A stretch of DNA of 64,000 nt from Arcticibacter sp. (GTDB taxonomy: Bacteria > Bacteroidota > Bacteroidia > 2-12-FULL-35-15): contig JAJNQB010000001.1 in the NCBI GenBank assembly GCA_021155045.1, positions 62,001-126,000 of the forward strand, written 5' to 3'. The notes beneath the pieces were generated by a model. That model was not told the DNA's origin. It worked only from the letters and a program-made list of their open reading frames with translations, and ran no database searches. Below, one piece after another: positions 1 through 8,590 of the stretch (the first letter of the stretch is position 1; each line of letters begins with the position of its first letter). Both the position numbers and the translations under genes were made by a program.

Positions 1-10
1 GAATATTTTA

Positions 11-38
11 AATGTCAGCTAAGGCTGACATTTTTTTT
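11..38 (+). terminator. Intrinsic terminator of the gene upstream of the window
   Basis: Nine-base perfect stem (AATGTCAGC / GCTGACATT) with a TAAG loop, followed by a run of eight T. The next gene on the plus strand starts at 157, so this most likely ends a transcript entering from the left of the window. Confidence 0.8.
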
Positions 39-156
39 GAGTTAGATTTTGTATTTTAGTTGCACAAAGCCAACAGGGTTTGGTAGGCTTTGTGTAATTT
101 TATCACACATAAAAAACCCAAACGGGCGCAGGCCTGGGATTGTTAAAAACATTACT

Positions 157-1623
157 ATGTCTACAACCTCCATCCGTAAAGTAATAACAGCATCCTCAGT
201 CGGAACAATGATTGAATGGTACGACTTTTATATTTTCGGAAGTTTGGCTCCAATTATTGCTACACAATTTTTTCCAAAAGAAAATCCTACTGCTGCTTTT
301 TTAGCAACCCTTGCTGCTTTTGGAGTTGGGTTTGTAATTCGCCCTTTTGGTGCCATTGTATTTGGAAGATTGGGTGATATTGTTGGAAGAAAATATACAT
401 TTTTATTGACGCTACTAATTATGGGTGGTGCAACATTTGCCATCGGATTAATTCCTAGTTATGAAAGCATAGGAATTCTTGCGCCCATCTTGGTTTTTGT
501 TTTACGTGCACTACAAGGACTTGCGCTTGGAGGCGAATATGGTGGTGCTGCTATATATGTTGCGGAGCATGCACCCGAAGGCAAGAAAGGATATTATACA
601 AGTTTTATTCAAACAACAGCAACTTTTGGTTTATTTATTTCTCTTGCAGTTATTCTTACTTGCAAGTCATTTATGAGTGCAGATGATTTTAACATTTGGG
701 GCTGGAGAATTCCTTTTTTGGTTTCTATTTTCTTGGTGATTATTTCTTATTACATCAGAACAAAGATGGAAGAATCGCCTGTATTCAAAGAATTAAAAGC
801 AGCAGGCAAAACCTCCAAAAATCCATTGAAAGAAAGTTTTGGTAAATGGAAAAATTTAAAATTAGTATTGATTGCGTTGTTTGGCGCAACAGCCGGACAA
901 GGAGTAGTTTGGTACACAGGGCAATTTTATGCAATGAATTTTTGTATCCAAAATTTAAATATTGATGCAGCACAAGTTCAATGGATGTTGATTCCTGTTT
1001 TATTAATTGGAACACCTTTGTTTATTGTCTTCGCAAAATTGTCGGACAAGTATGGAAGAAAAAGGATTATGTTAACAGGAATGGGATTAGCTGCTTGTTT
1101 GTATATGCCGATATATCATGGAATGGCAGCACAGGCGGATTGGAAAAGCTGGGAAGAAATTGGTCAGGTAAATACAGTTGGAAACTCAATGGCTGAGAAT
1201 TCTTCAGAAGGCAAAGCTATTTACCATTATACAAATGGAGGGGAGCGTATAGAAAAAATAGAATTTTCTATGAAACCAGAAGACCATCATAAAGTTTTAA
1301 AAAGAATAAATACAATTAAGCTTCCTTCGTATAACATTTTCATGATTGGACTATTGATTTTCATTCAATTAATATTTGTATGTATGGCGTACGGACCAAT
1401 TGCTGCATTTTTAGTAGAATTATTTCCTCCAGAAATTAGATACACTTCGTTATCACTTCCTTATCATATTGGAAATGGAGTGTTTGGCGGATTAACTCCA
1501 TTGATTGCAGCATCCTTAGTTGTAAGTACAGGCAATATGTTTGCAGGATTATGGTACCCAATTATTGTTGCAGCTACAACTGTGGTGTTGGGAATTTTTC
1601 TTATCAAAGAGAAAAAAAGTTGA
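157..1623 (+). CDS. MFS transporter, metabolite:H+ symporter-like
   Basis: Inner-membrane transporter of about 12 helices, 488 aa. The first helix carries TMIEWYDFYIFG and the loop after helix 2 carries GRLGDIVGRK (about residues 70-79), the signature of the MHS (ShiA/ProP/KgtP-like) branch of the major facilitator superfamily. These import organic acids, osmolytes or similar small molecules with protons; the substrate cannot be read from sequence. The start is the ATG giving MSTTSIRK; an upstream in-frame ATG at 49 would add 36 residues unlike any MFS N-terminus. A polar stretch of about 60 residues (about 326-388) lies between late helices where the family normally has a short loop. It is convergent with gpmI. 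Confidence 0.88.
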   Translation: MSTTSIRKVITASSVGTMIEWYDFYIFGSLAPIIATQFFPKENPTAAFLATLAAFGVGFVIRPFGAIVFGRLGDIVGRKYTFLLTLLIMGGATFAIGLIPSYESIGILAPILVFVLRALQGLALGGEYGGAAIYVAEHAPEGKKGYYTSFIQTTATFGLFISLAVILTCKSFMSADDFNIWGWRIPFLVSIFLVIISYYIRTKMEESPVFKELKAAGKTSKNPLKESFGKWKNLKLVLIALFGATAGQGVVWYTGQFYAMNFCIQNLNIDAAQVQWMLIPVLLIGTPLFIVFAKLSDKYGRKRIMLTGMGLAACLYMPIYHGMAAQADWKSWEEIGQVNTVGNSMAENSSEGKAIYHYTNGGERIEKIEFSMKPEDHHKVLKRINTIKLPSYNIFMIGLLIFIQLIFVCMAYGPIAAFLVELFPPEIRYTSLSLPYHIGNGVFGGLTPLIAASLVVSTGNMFAGLWYPIIVAATTVVLGIFLIKEKKS

Positions 1624-1633
1624 AATGCTTCCC

Positions 1634-1665
1634 GTACTTTTCGATAAGCTAAGAGTAACAAAGCG
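1634..1665. repeat. Possible decayed copy of a short interspersed repeat
   Basis: In the convergent gap between the MFS gene and gpmI, the string TTTTCGATAAGCTAAGAGTAA resembles a degraded form of the CTTCGACAAGCTCAGGGTGACA-type intergenic repeat that I know from many bacterial genomes. This is a resemblance from memory only, with several mismatches, and no second good copy is present in the window. Confidence 0.25.
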
Positions 1666-1686
1666 TGTGCGAATAATTTGTAATAG

Positions 1687-3228
1687 TTAAACCAAACATT
1701 TACCTGTCATTTCTGTAGGTTGATTTACACCTAATAATTTTAAAATTGTTGGAGCAATATCAGCAAGCCTTCCATTATTTATTTTTTTGAACTCATTGTC
1801 AATTAATATACATGGAACAGGATTGGTTGTGTGTGCTGTATTTGGTGAGCCATCGGGGTTAATCATATAATCAGAATTTCCATGGTCGGCAATTATTATG
1901 AATGAATAATTATGTTGTATTCCTAATTCTACAATTTTTTTTGTGCAAGCATCTACAGTTTCCACAGCTTTTAAAACAGCATGGTAATCACCAGTATGTC
2001 CTACCATATCTGCATTTGCAAAATTCAAGCAAATAAAATCAGTAGCTTCTTTTTCTATTTCAGGGAGTATAGCATTGGTTAATTCAATTGCACTCATTTC
2101 GGGTTGCATATCATACGTTGCAACTTTTGGTGATGGAATTAAAATTCTTTTTTCCCCATTAAATTCTTTTTCTCTACCCCCAGAAAAAAAGAAAGTAACG
2201 TGTGGATATTTTTCTGTTTCGGCAATACGTATTTGAGATTTGTTATTTTTTTCTAATACTTCACCCAGCGTTAATGATAGATTTTCTTTGTCGTAAACTA
2301 CTTTTACATTTTTAAATGTACTATCGTAATTAGTGAGAGTAACATAATAGAGTGGAAGCGCATGCATATTAAATTCGTGCATGTCCTGTTGAGTTAATAC
2401 TTGTGTAATTTCTCGGCATCTATCTGTTCTAAAATTAAAACAAATAACAACATCATCTTTTTGAATTACTGCAATTGGATTTCCTTGTTCGTTTGTATGA
2501 ACAATCGGTTTAATAAATTCATCTGTTACATCATTTGCATAAGACTTTTTTATGGAAGATAAAACATCAGTAGTTTTTTCTCCAGCTCCATTAACCAATA
2601 AATCATAAGCCAACTTTACTCGTTCCCATCTTTTATCTCTATCCATTGCGTAATACCTTCCTATTACACTTGCTAATCGAACCACTCCTCCCTCGCTCCC
2701 CGAAGGAGATGAAATTTTAGTAATATGATTTTGTAAATTTTCTAAATAAGCTAAACCACTTTTTGGGTCAGTATCTCTTCCATCTGTAAAAGCATGGATA
2801 AAAACATTTTGAAGGTTATGTTTCATTGCCATATTGCAGAGGTGATGCAAGTGTGCTTGAGAAGAATGTACTCCACCTTCAGAAACTAAACCTATAAAAT
2901 GAACGGCTTTATTATTATTTTTTGCGTAGTTAAAAGCACTTAATAATACGGGATGATTATCAATTGTATTTTCTCTAACAGCCTTGTTGATTAAAGCTAA
3001 ATCCTGATAAACAATTCTGCCTGCTCCAATATTCAAATGCCCTACTTCTGAATTTCCCATTTGTCCTTGTGGCAAACCAACGTCTTCTCCTGATGTTAAT
3101 AATGTTGAATACGGATATTTTTTATACAAACTATCTACAAAAGGCGTGTTTGCTTGTGCTATGGCATCCGACTTTGATCCATCGCCAATCCCCCAACCAT
3201 CTAAAATTAATAATGCAACTTTTTTCAT
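1687..3228 (-). CDS. gpmI: 2,3-bisphosphoglycerate-independent phosphoglycerate mutase
   Basis: Cytosolic glycolytic/gluconeogenic enzyme interconverting 3- and 2-phosphoglycerate through a phosphoserine intermediate, with two Mn ions. At 513 aa it has the family length. Visible features: N-terminal LILDGWG with metal ligand Asp10, catalytic Ser60 in MGNSEVGHLNIGAGR, HAFTDGRDTDP, RYYAMDRDKRW, and C-terminal IIADHGNSD and NTAHTTNPVP metal-binding segments. Residues about 172-185 (SSPSGSEGGVVR) form an extra segment just before the conserved ASVIGRYYAMDRD; their DNA is a GC-rich hairpin unlike the flanking sequence (see the repeat entry). Start MKKVALLILDGWG is standard for the family. Enolase, the next step of the pathway, lies at 14.4 kb but is not in the same operon. 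Confidence 0.97.
   Translation of the reverse strand: MKKVALLILDGWGIGDGSKSDAIAQANTPFVDSLYKKYPYSTLLTSGEDVGLPQGQMGNSEVGHLNIGAGRIVYQDLALINKAVRENTIDNHPVLLSAFNYAKNNNKAVHFIGLVSEGGVHSSQAHLHHLCNMAMKHNLQNVFIHAFTDGRDTDPKSGLAYLENLQNHITKISSPSGSEGGVVRLASVIGRYYAMDRDKRWERVKLAYDLLVNGAGEKTTDVLSSIKKSYANDVTDEFIKPIVHTNEQGNPIAVIQKDDVVICFNFRTDRCREITQVLTQQDMHEFNMHALPLYYVTLTNYDSTFKNVKVVYDKENLSLTLGEVLEKNNKSQIRIAETEKYPHVTFFFSGGREKEFNGEKRILIPSPKVATYDMQPEMSAIELTNAILPEIEKEATDFICLNFANADMVGHTGDYHAVLKAVETVDACTKKIVELGIQHNYSFIIIADHGNSDYMINPDGSPNTAHTTNPVPCILIDNEFKKINNGRLADIAPTILKLLGVNQPTEMTGKCLV
2677..2712 (-). repeat. GC-rich palindromic element inside gpmI, in frame
   Basis: On the coding (minus) strand this 36-base stretch contains CTCCTTCGGGGAG, a hairpin with a TTCG-type loop, followed by CGAGGGAGGAG. 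It adds about 12 codons without disturbing the frame, and lies where I expect gpmI proteins to run directly from a helix into the conserved RYYAMDRD strand. Its base composition is far richer in GC than the gene around it. This looks like a mobile palindromic element tolerated as a peptide insert, but an expanded native loop is possible. Confidence 0.55.
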
Positions 3229-3300
3229 TTGTTAAAATTAATAGCGCAAAGGTAAGGATTAAAAAGTTTTTTTCGATTCTGAGTAATTTTTATCATAAAA

Positions 3301-3331
3301 AAAACTCCTGCGAATTTCACAGGAGTTTTTT
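3301..3331. terminator. Intrinsic terminator (bidirectional form)
   Basis: Perfect stem AAAACTCCTG / CAGGAGTTTT around a 9-base loop, flanked by A and T runs. It lies 3' of the large TPR/DUF3857 gene (stop at 3349) and 5' of gpmI, so it most likely ends the large gene's transcript before gpmI. Confidence 0.85.
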
Positions 3332-3348
3332 AAAAAGCAAATTGTTAT

Positions 3349-6300
3349 TTATTGAGCAGGAGTCCCTGCTGCATTTTTGAATCCAAACTGTTTGCTATCA
3401 GCCTCAATAACTTTATTTAAAAATTCTTTTATTTGAGGGTAATCCTTTACACTCACTTCATCATTTTTAACAACAAACGTTCTGGTGATGGTTACTTTTG
3501 TTGCACTTACTTTGTATTCCAAATTATATTCAGCAGCACCACAACTTATTTTTACTGGTTTTGGTTGCTCTGCAAGTGTTTTTCCTTTTGGAATTTCAAT
3601 GGTAATGGTTTCTTTTTCAACCTCAGATGACGTCAATTCCCATAAATTGAAAGGAAATTTTCTGTTTTCGTGTGTTAAATATTCCAAATAATTTTGAGAA
3701 TCAGCCCAAGGTAATTTGAATAATTTAATTCCAGAAAAATCTGTTACCGCACTTTTTGCAGTAAAGCTGTAATTGTAACCAACGCTATCTGCTAATGTTT
3801 TTAAATCGGTAACAAATAGTAAATTATTTAATTTTACGGGTGAAGTAAAATCTTTGCTGATTGCTTTTGTCATGTATTCTTCTTGTTTGTCTTTTCCAAC
3901 ATCGGCATAGCTTCCGCGTGTTTGACGAGCATATTCACCACTCTTAATTGTTTTCCTATCAACAACCATATCCGCACCACTAAAAGAAATAGATGATTCT
4001 CTATAAGAGGCATTCAACGGTCTGTTTTTGCTTTCAATTACAGTAAGTGCAGATTTTAGTTGTTCATTTTCTCTAGGAATAAGTAAGCAACTAGAGTTTT
4101 TTGAGTAAGAAGTAATTGTTCCAAATGCTAATTTTTGGTCGGTTAATTCAACCATATATTTTTTACCATCTAATTCTGCTTGAACAATACAATGGTTAAA
4201 ATCAATTGTAGGTTGGTTCATTACTCGTTCTCCATTATCACGGGTATTTACCAAAACAAGATTTGCTTTTAATCCAACTTCTTTTGCCATTGCAACAAAT
4301 AGTGTTGAAAAATCTTTACAATCACCAAGTTTAGTATTGATAACACGAGAAGCTTTTTGTGGAACTAATGCGCTATGCATGAAAGATACATTGCTGTAGG
4401 TCATGTTTTTTTCAATATAATCATAAATGATACGTGCTTTTTCCAGTTCAGATAAATTCTTTTTGTCTTTAAACAATTGTTGAACTGTTTCTTGAACTTC
4501 AAAATCAGATTTCGCTTTTGTTGATGCCAAATCAGAATACCAATTTGCAATAAACTGCCAATCAGGAATAGAAGAAAGTTCTAATCGTGTTGAGATTTGA
4601 TTTAATGGAGGCATTATACTTTCTGATTTGAATGAAGGACTATTTTTTAATTCCCATGTGTATTTTTTAAATCCATCAATATCTTCTGTTACTGGTTTCA
4701 TATCACTATTTGAAACATTGTAAGAAAATGTTTTATTGTCTGCCACCATTAAACTGTAACGTGCAAGCTGACAAGGAATAAAATAGTTGAAATTAAAATC
4801 ATCCCAAAAATGCAAAGCCATTTTACCTGAATTGTAATTTTCTATTTTGTATGATAAATGGATTGCATCACCAGGCTCAAGATTGGTAAAAACAAAATAA
4901 TCGTTACTGTACTCGGATTTTATTCTGTTTCCATTTGCTTTTAAAACTTCTGCTTTATCAACCACCAAACGTTGTGTGTAACCATTGTAACCAACATTGT
5001 ATTCTTTCCAAGTATCAATTCCTGCTTGGTCGAATACTTTAATTAATAATTCTGTTTTTTCTTCGTTAGCACCTTCTTTAAAAACAATGCGTTGTCTGTC
5101 ATGTAACAATATGATACTATTATCATCTGGAAAATCTGTTTTAGAAGGAGAATTTTTGAAAATTTCATAAACATCTTCTGTAGCAAAATTATCAAACAAA
5201 TCTTTTTTGCCATCTAAAATCGCAAGCTGTTTACGAGCACTATAATTTGTTGGTTCGTAATAAATAGCTTTTTGATAAGCATCTCTTGCATCACTTGTTT
5301 TATTTAAAGATTCATAAAGTTTACCCATTTGATTGTAATAATACCCATGATACAAGGCTCTATTTAAACTTTCTTGACGAAATTTAAGAGCAGTTGCATA
5401 ATCTTGTTTCGCTTCATAAATGTCAGCCATATCGCCATAATTACCAATTACGTAAGGGCGGTTGGTTACACGCATTTGATAAAGTTTTATTCCTTCATTT
5501 ACATTGCCTAGTTTAAAATAATTATCTGCAAGCGTTGTAATCACATCATCCGAATAATTTGTTGCCATGTATTTTTTTAAAATACCGTTTGCTTTAGCTA
5601 AATCTTTCGAAAGTTGCGTTTCTAAAACATATTTTAAAGCCATTACAGAATAATCGTCAGAATATTTTTTGTATAAATCATTTACTGCTTTAATAATTGC
5701 ATCTTGATTTTTTTTCTGTGCAACCATATCTATTTTTTTCAAATCAGTATAAATAGTAGCACCATAAATTCTAATCATTTCATCAAGTATATCTTCTGCT
5801 TTTGTGTAATCTTCTTTTTTCTTTGCTTCGTTATAAGTTAGGTTTAAAGCATACAAGCTTTTAGGGTCGTTCTTTTTAATTTTTTCTTGCTCTGTGGTAT
5901 ATTCGGTGTTGTTTCCATCTCTATCATACACTTCTAACAATCTGGTAGAAACGTAGGTGCAAGTTGGAGCCATAGCTTTTGCTTTCATGTACGTTTTACG
6001 AGCATCGAACATTTTATCGTTCTTTACATGCGTTTCTGCAAGCAATAATAAATCAATAAAACTATCGGGATTCTTTTTTAATTGTTCGTTAAAATAATCT
6101 TCAACAAAAAGATTACTTGATTCTAATTTATATTCATTTGCTTTTGTGTAAGGTTGATAGCTTGCTGATGCTGTTAGGTTGGAAATCACATTGTCGTTTA
6201 AATCCGTAAAACGAACCATAAAATTAGCTCTATCAATTTCGCTTTCTCCAATTTGAACCAAAATACGGTTATAACCTTTGTTTAATTTTACTTTGTAGGA

Positions 6301-7131
6301 GAACACATCTAAATCAGCATTTCTTTCTTCTTGTTCTGTAATAATTAAAAAATCATTTACCCATAATTTCATAGAGCCCGACATTCCTGCTTTTAGAATT
6401 ACCTCTTGGTCAGTTGGGCTGTTTACAAATGATTGAGCATACATAATAGAATTAGAGAAAGCAAAATGGTAATTGAAATCGAACCATCTGTCGGTACGAA
6501 TGTCTTTAATTTCGAACCAAGAAACTTTTGCTCCAACTTTATTTTCAAATTCAGCATCCGGTTTTGGGTTTTCTAACACTTTAAAATCTTTGTTAAATCC
6601 GCTTGCTGAAATATTATCAAATGTTCCAGTGATTTGCCAATTATTAATTGTTCCCAACAGGGCAAATTCCATATTTGCTTTTTTGAAATCACCAATAGCA
6701 CTATAATGGTATCCAATCATTGAATGTACCATTGCTTTCATTAAGCTGTTTGCTCTTTTGTCGAGCAAAATAGAATTTAATAGTGCTAATTCTTCCTTTG
6801 ATTTTTTGCCATATCCGTCAAATAAAGAACTAGACGACCATAAAGCATAAAAATAAGGGTATGGATTTGGAGAGGATTTATAAAAGTTCATCATACACTT
6901 AAATCCTTCTTCACGTTTTCCCATTCCTCTGTAAACAATTGCTAAAGCCAAATTTGCTTCATCTTTTGTATCTGCATCATTTGCTGCTTCTTTAAAAAGG
7001 TTTATAGCTTTATCTCTGTCGTTTGTCATAAAGGCTTCCCAGCCTTTTTTCAAATCGTCATTGTTTGCAACGGATATTTTTGAATTAAATAACAGTACTA
7101 ATGTTATTGTAAATAAAAAAAGTTTTTTCAT
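3349..7131 (-). CDS. Exported TPR - DUF3857 - transglutaminase-like protein
   Basis: A 1,260-residue exported protein with a Sec signal peptide (about 1-22). In order: N-terminal TPR-like helices; a beta-sandwich region (about 165-320) with LWVNDF and LNKGYNRILVQIG, like a galactose-binding fold; a long TPR array (about 370-680); a DUF3857 domain from about residue 690; and a transglutaminase-like domain with a visible triad: Cys in GDCKDFS (about 938), His in FNHCIV (about 979) and Asp in ELTDQ (about 997). DUF3857-transglutaminase proteins are common periplasmic or outer-membrane-associated proteins in Bacteroidota; their substrates are largely unknown. The intact triad suggests an active peptidase or acyltransferase. 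A terminator follows directly downstream. The next gene (TPR protein, pheS) is about 90 bp upstream on the same strand. Confidence 0.88.
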   Translation of the reverse strand: MKKLFLFTITLVLLFNSKISVANNDDLKKGWEAFMTNDRDKAINLFKEAANDADTKDEANLALAIVYRGMGKREEGFKCMMNFYKSSPNPYPYFYALWSSSSLFDGYGKKSKEELALLNSILLDKRANSLMKAMVHSMIGYHYSAIGDFKKANMEFALLGTINNWQITGTFDNISASGFNKDFKVLENPKPDAEFENKVGAKVSWFEIKDIRTDRWFDFNYHFAFSNSIMYAQSFVNSPTDQEVILKAGMSGSMKLWVNDFLIITEQEERNADLDVFSYKVKLNKGYNRILVQIGESEIDRANFMVRFTDLNDNVISNLTASASYQPYTKANEYKLESSNLFVEDYFNEQLKKNPDSFIDLLLLAETHVKNDKMFDARKTYMKAKAMAPTCTYVSTRLLEVYDRDGNNTEYTTEQEKIKKNDPKSLYALNLTYNEAKKKEDYTKAEDILDEMIRIYGATIYTDLKKIDMVAQKKNQDAIIKAVNDLYKKYSDDYSVMALKYVLETQLSKDLAKANGILKKYMATNYSDDVITTLADNYFKLGNVNEGIKLYQMRVTNRPYVIGNYGDMADIYEAKQDYATALKFRQESLNRALYHGYYYNQMGKLYESLNKTSDARDAYQKAIYYEPTNYSARKQLAILDGKKDLFDNFATEDVYEIFKNSPSKTDFPDDNSIILLHDRQRIVFKEGANEEKTELLIKVFDQAGIDTWKEYNVGYNGYTQRLVVDKAEVLKANGNRIKSEYSNDYFVFTNLEPGDAIHLSYKIENYNSGKMALHFWDDFNFNYFIPCQLARYSLMVADNKTFSYNVSNSDMKPVTEDIDGFKKYTWELKNSPSFKSESIMPPLNQISTRLELSSIPDWQFIANWYSDLASTKAKSDFEVQETVQQLFKDKKNLSELEKARIIYDYIEKNMTYSNVSFMHSALVPQKASRVINTKLGDCKDFSTLFVAMAKEVGLKANLVLVNTRDNGERVMNQPTIDFNHCIVQAELDGKKYMVELTDQKLAFGTITSYSKNSSCLLIPRENEQLKSALTVIESKNRPLNASYRESSISFSGADMVVDRKTIKSGEYARQTRGSYADVGKDKQEEYMTKAISKDFTSPVKLNNLLFVTDLKTLADSVGYNYSFTAKSAVTDFSGIKLFKLPWADSQNYLEYLTHENRKFPFNLWELTSSEVEKETITIEIPKGKTLAEQPKPVKISCGAAEYNLEYKVSATKVTITRTFVVKNDEVSVKDYPQIKEFLNKVIEADSKQFGFKNAAGTPAQ

Positions 7132-7218
7132 AAGTTATAATTTAGTTTTTTCCCTTAGGGTATATTTCGATAAATGTATATTGATTTTTTTGAAGAACAA
7201 ATAATTATGAAACTTATT

Positions 7219-7539
7219 TTATTCTTCCATTAAAAATAATGCTTGATTGAGTTCTGATAAAGTTTTATTGTTTTTTTGAAGTTTTGCTATTTCTATTCCC
7301 TTATTATAAGTAGTAATGGCTTTTTTAAAATCATTTATTTGTTCATAAAATTGCCCTAACTGATAATAGGCACCTAGATAATTTTTGTCAGCATTAATAA
7401 CAGCTTCAATAATTTCAATAGCTTTTTTCAATTCATTTTTTTTTGCATATTCAAGAGCTAAAGCATAATTCAAAAATGAATCGTTAGGTTCATTTTTTAT
7501 CATTTCTTGCAATTGCTCTAAGCGGCTACTCATCGCCAA
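7219..7539 (-). CDS. Small TPR protein
   Basis: 106 aa, no signal peptide, made of about three tetratricopeptide helix pairs (DSFLNYALALEYAKKN; YLGAYYQLGQFYEQINDFKKAI; then KGIEIAKLQK). TPRs bind protein partners; no catalytic domain is present. It begins 3 bases after the pheS stop codon on the same strand and is almost certainly co-transcribed with it; a small TPR gene beside pheS is a pattern I associate with Bacteroidota, but no function follows from that. MSSRLEQL two codons in is an alternative start. Specific role unknown. Confidence 0.8.
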   Translation of the reverse strand: MAMSSRLEQLQEMIKNEPNDSFLNYALALEYAKKNELKKAIEIIEAVINADKNYLGAYYQLGQFYEQINDFKKAITTYNKGIEIAKLQKNNKTLSELNQALFLMEE

Positions 7540-7542
7540 AAA

Positions 7543-8565
7543 TTAGATTACAGATTTAAATTGCTTTAAAAAACGAACATCATTTTCGAAAAACAAACGT
7601 AAATCTTTTACTTGGTATTTTAGCATAGTGATGCGTTCTACGCCCATACCAAAGGCAAATCCACTATATTGTTTACTGTCGATTCCACAATTGTCGAGTA
7701 CGGCAGGGTCAACCATGCCACAACCTAAAATTTCTACCCAACCAGCACCTTTACAAATATTACAACCAGCACCTTTGCAAAAAGGACAAGAAATATCCAT
7801 CTCGGCACTTATCTCAGTAAACGGGAAAAATGAAGGGCGCAATCGAATTTCTGTATTTTCGCCAAACATTTCTTTTGAAAAATAAAGTAGAGTTTGTTTT
7901 AAATCGGCAAACGAAACATTTTTATCAATATACAAACCTTCTACTTGATGGAATTGGCAGTGTGCACGAGCAGAAATAGCTTCATTCCGATATACTCTTC
8001 CTGGCGAAATAGTCCGTATTGGAGGCTTGCTATTTTCCATAATATGAACTTGAACAGATGATGTTTGTGTTCTTAAAACAATATCAGGATTTTCGCTGAT
8101 GTAAAAAGTGTCTTGCATATCTCTTGCAGGATGATCAGCAGGAGTATTTAATGCAGTAAAGTTATGCCAATCATCTTCAATTTCGGGTCCATCAGAAACA
8201 GTAAATCCTATTTTTGAAAAAATTTCTACCAGCTGATTTCGTACCAAAGAAAGAGGGTGGCGAGAACCAATTTGTAATTTTTCTGCGGGTAATGTTAAAT
8301 CAATTTCTCCTAATCCATTGTCGGAAGTTGATTCATATTTTTCTTTTAATGTATCAAGTTTTTCTTGGGCTTTATTTTTAAGTTGGTTCAGCATTTGACC
8401 AACATCTTTTTTTAATTCTGGTGCAATCGTTTTAAACTCATCAAACAATTCAGAAACTTTACCTTTTTTACTTAAAAGTTTTAATCGGAATTCTTCAACA
8501 TGTTCTCTGCTGTTTGCAGAAAAATCTTCAATCTCTTTTAATAAATCTTCAATTTTGTTTTTCAT
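7543..8565 (-). CDS. pheS: Phenylalanine--tRNA ligase alpha subunit
   Basis: Catalytic subunit of the cytosolic alpha2beta2 PheRS, charging tRNA-Phe. 340 aa, the usual length. It has an N-terminal coiled coil that contacts tRNA (about 1-90), class II motif 2 (GRVYRNEAISARAHCQFHQ), the Phe pocket region, and motif 3 (GFAFGMGVERITMLKY) near the C-terminus. The CPFCKGAGCNICKGAGW segment is a knuckle-like insertion that I recall as usual for PheS of this phylum. pheT is not adjacent and not in the window, so the two subunits are encoded apart. The TPR gene follows after 3 bases. Confidence 0.97.
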   Translation of the reverse strand: MKNKIEDLLKEIEDFSANSREHVEEFRLKLLSKKGKVSELFDEFKTIAPELKKDVGQMLNQLKNKAQEKLDTLKEKYESTSDNGLGEIDLTLPAEKLQIGSRHPLSLVRNQLVEIFSKIGFTVSDGPEIEDDWHNFTALNTPADHPARDMQDTFYISENPDIVLRTQTSSVQVHIMENSKPPIRTISPGRVYRNEAISARAHCQFHQVEGLYIDKNVSFADLKQTLLYFSKEMFGENTEIRLRPSFFPFTEISAEMDISCPFCKGAGCNICKGAGWVEILGCGMVDPAVLDNCGIDSKQYSGFAFGMGVERITMLKYQVKDLRLFFENDVRFLKQFKSVI

Positions 8566-8590
8566 CTTGTAATTTAATTATCCTGCGAAT

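Noticed and set aside
7790..7805. CPFCKGAGCNICKGAGW insertion of PheS as a novel zinc knuckle
   Set aside because: I recall this as the usual form in PheS of this phylum, so it is not a novelty.
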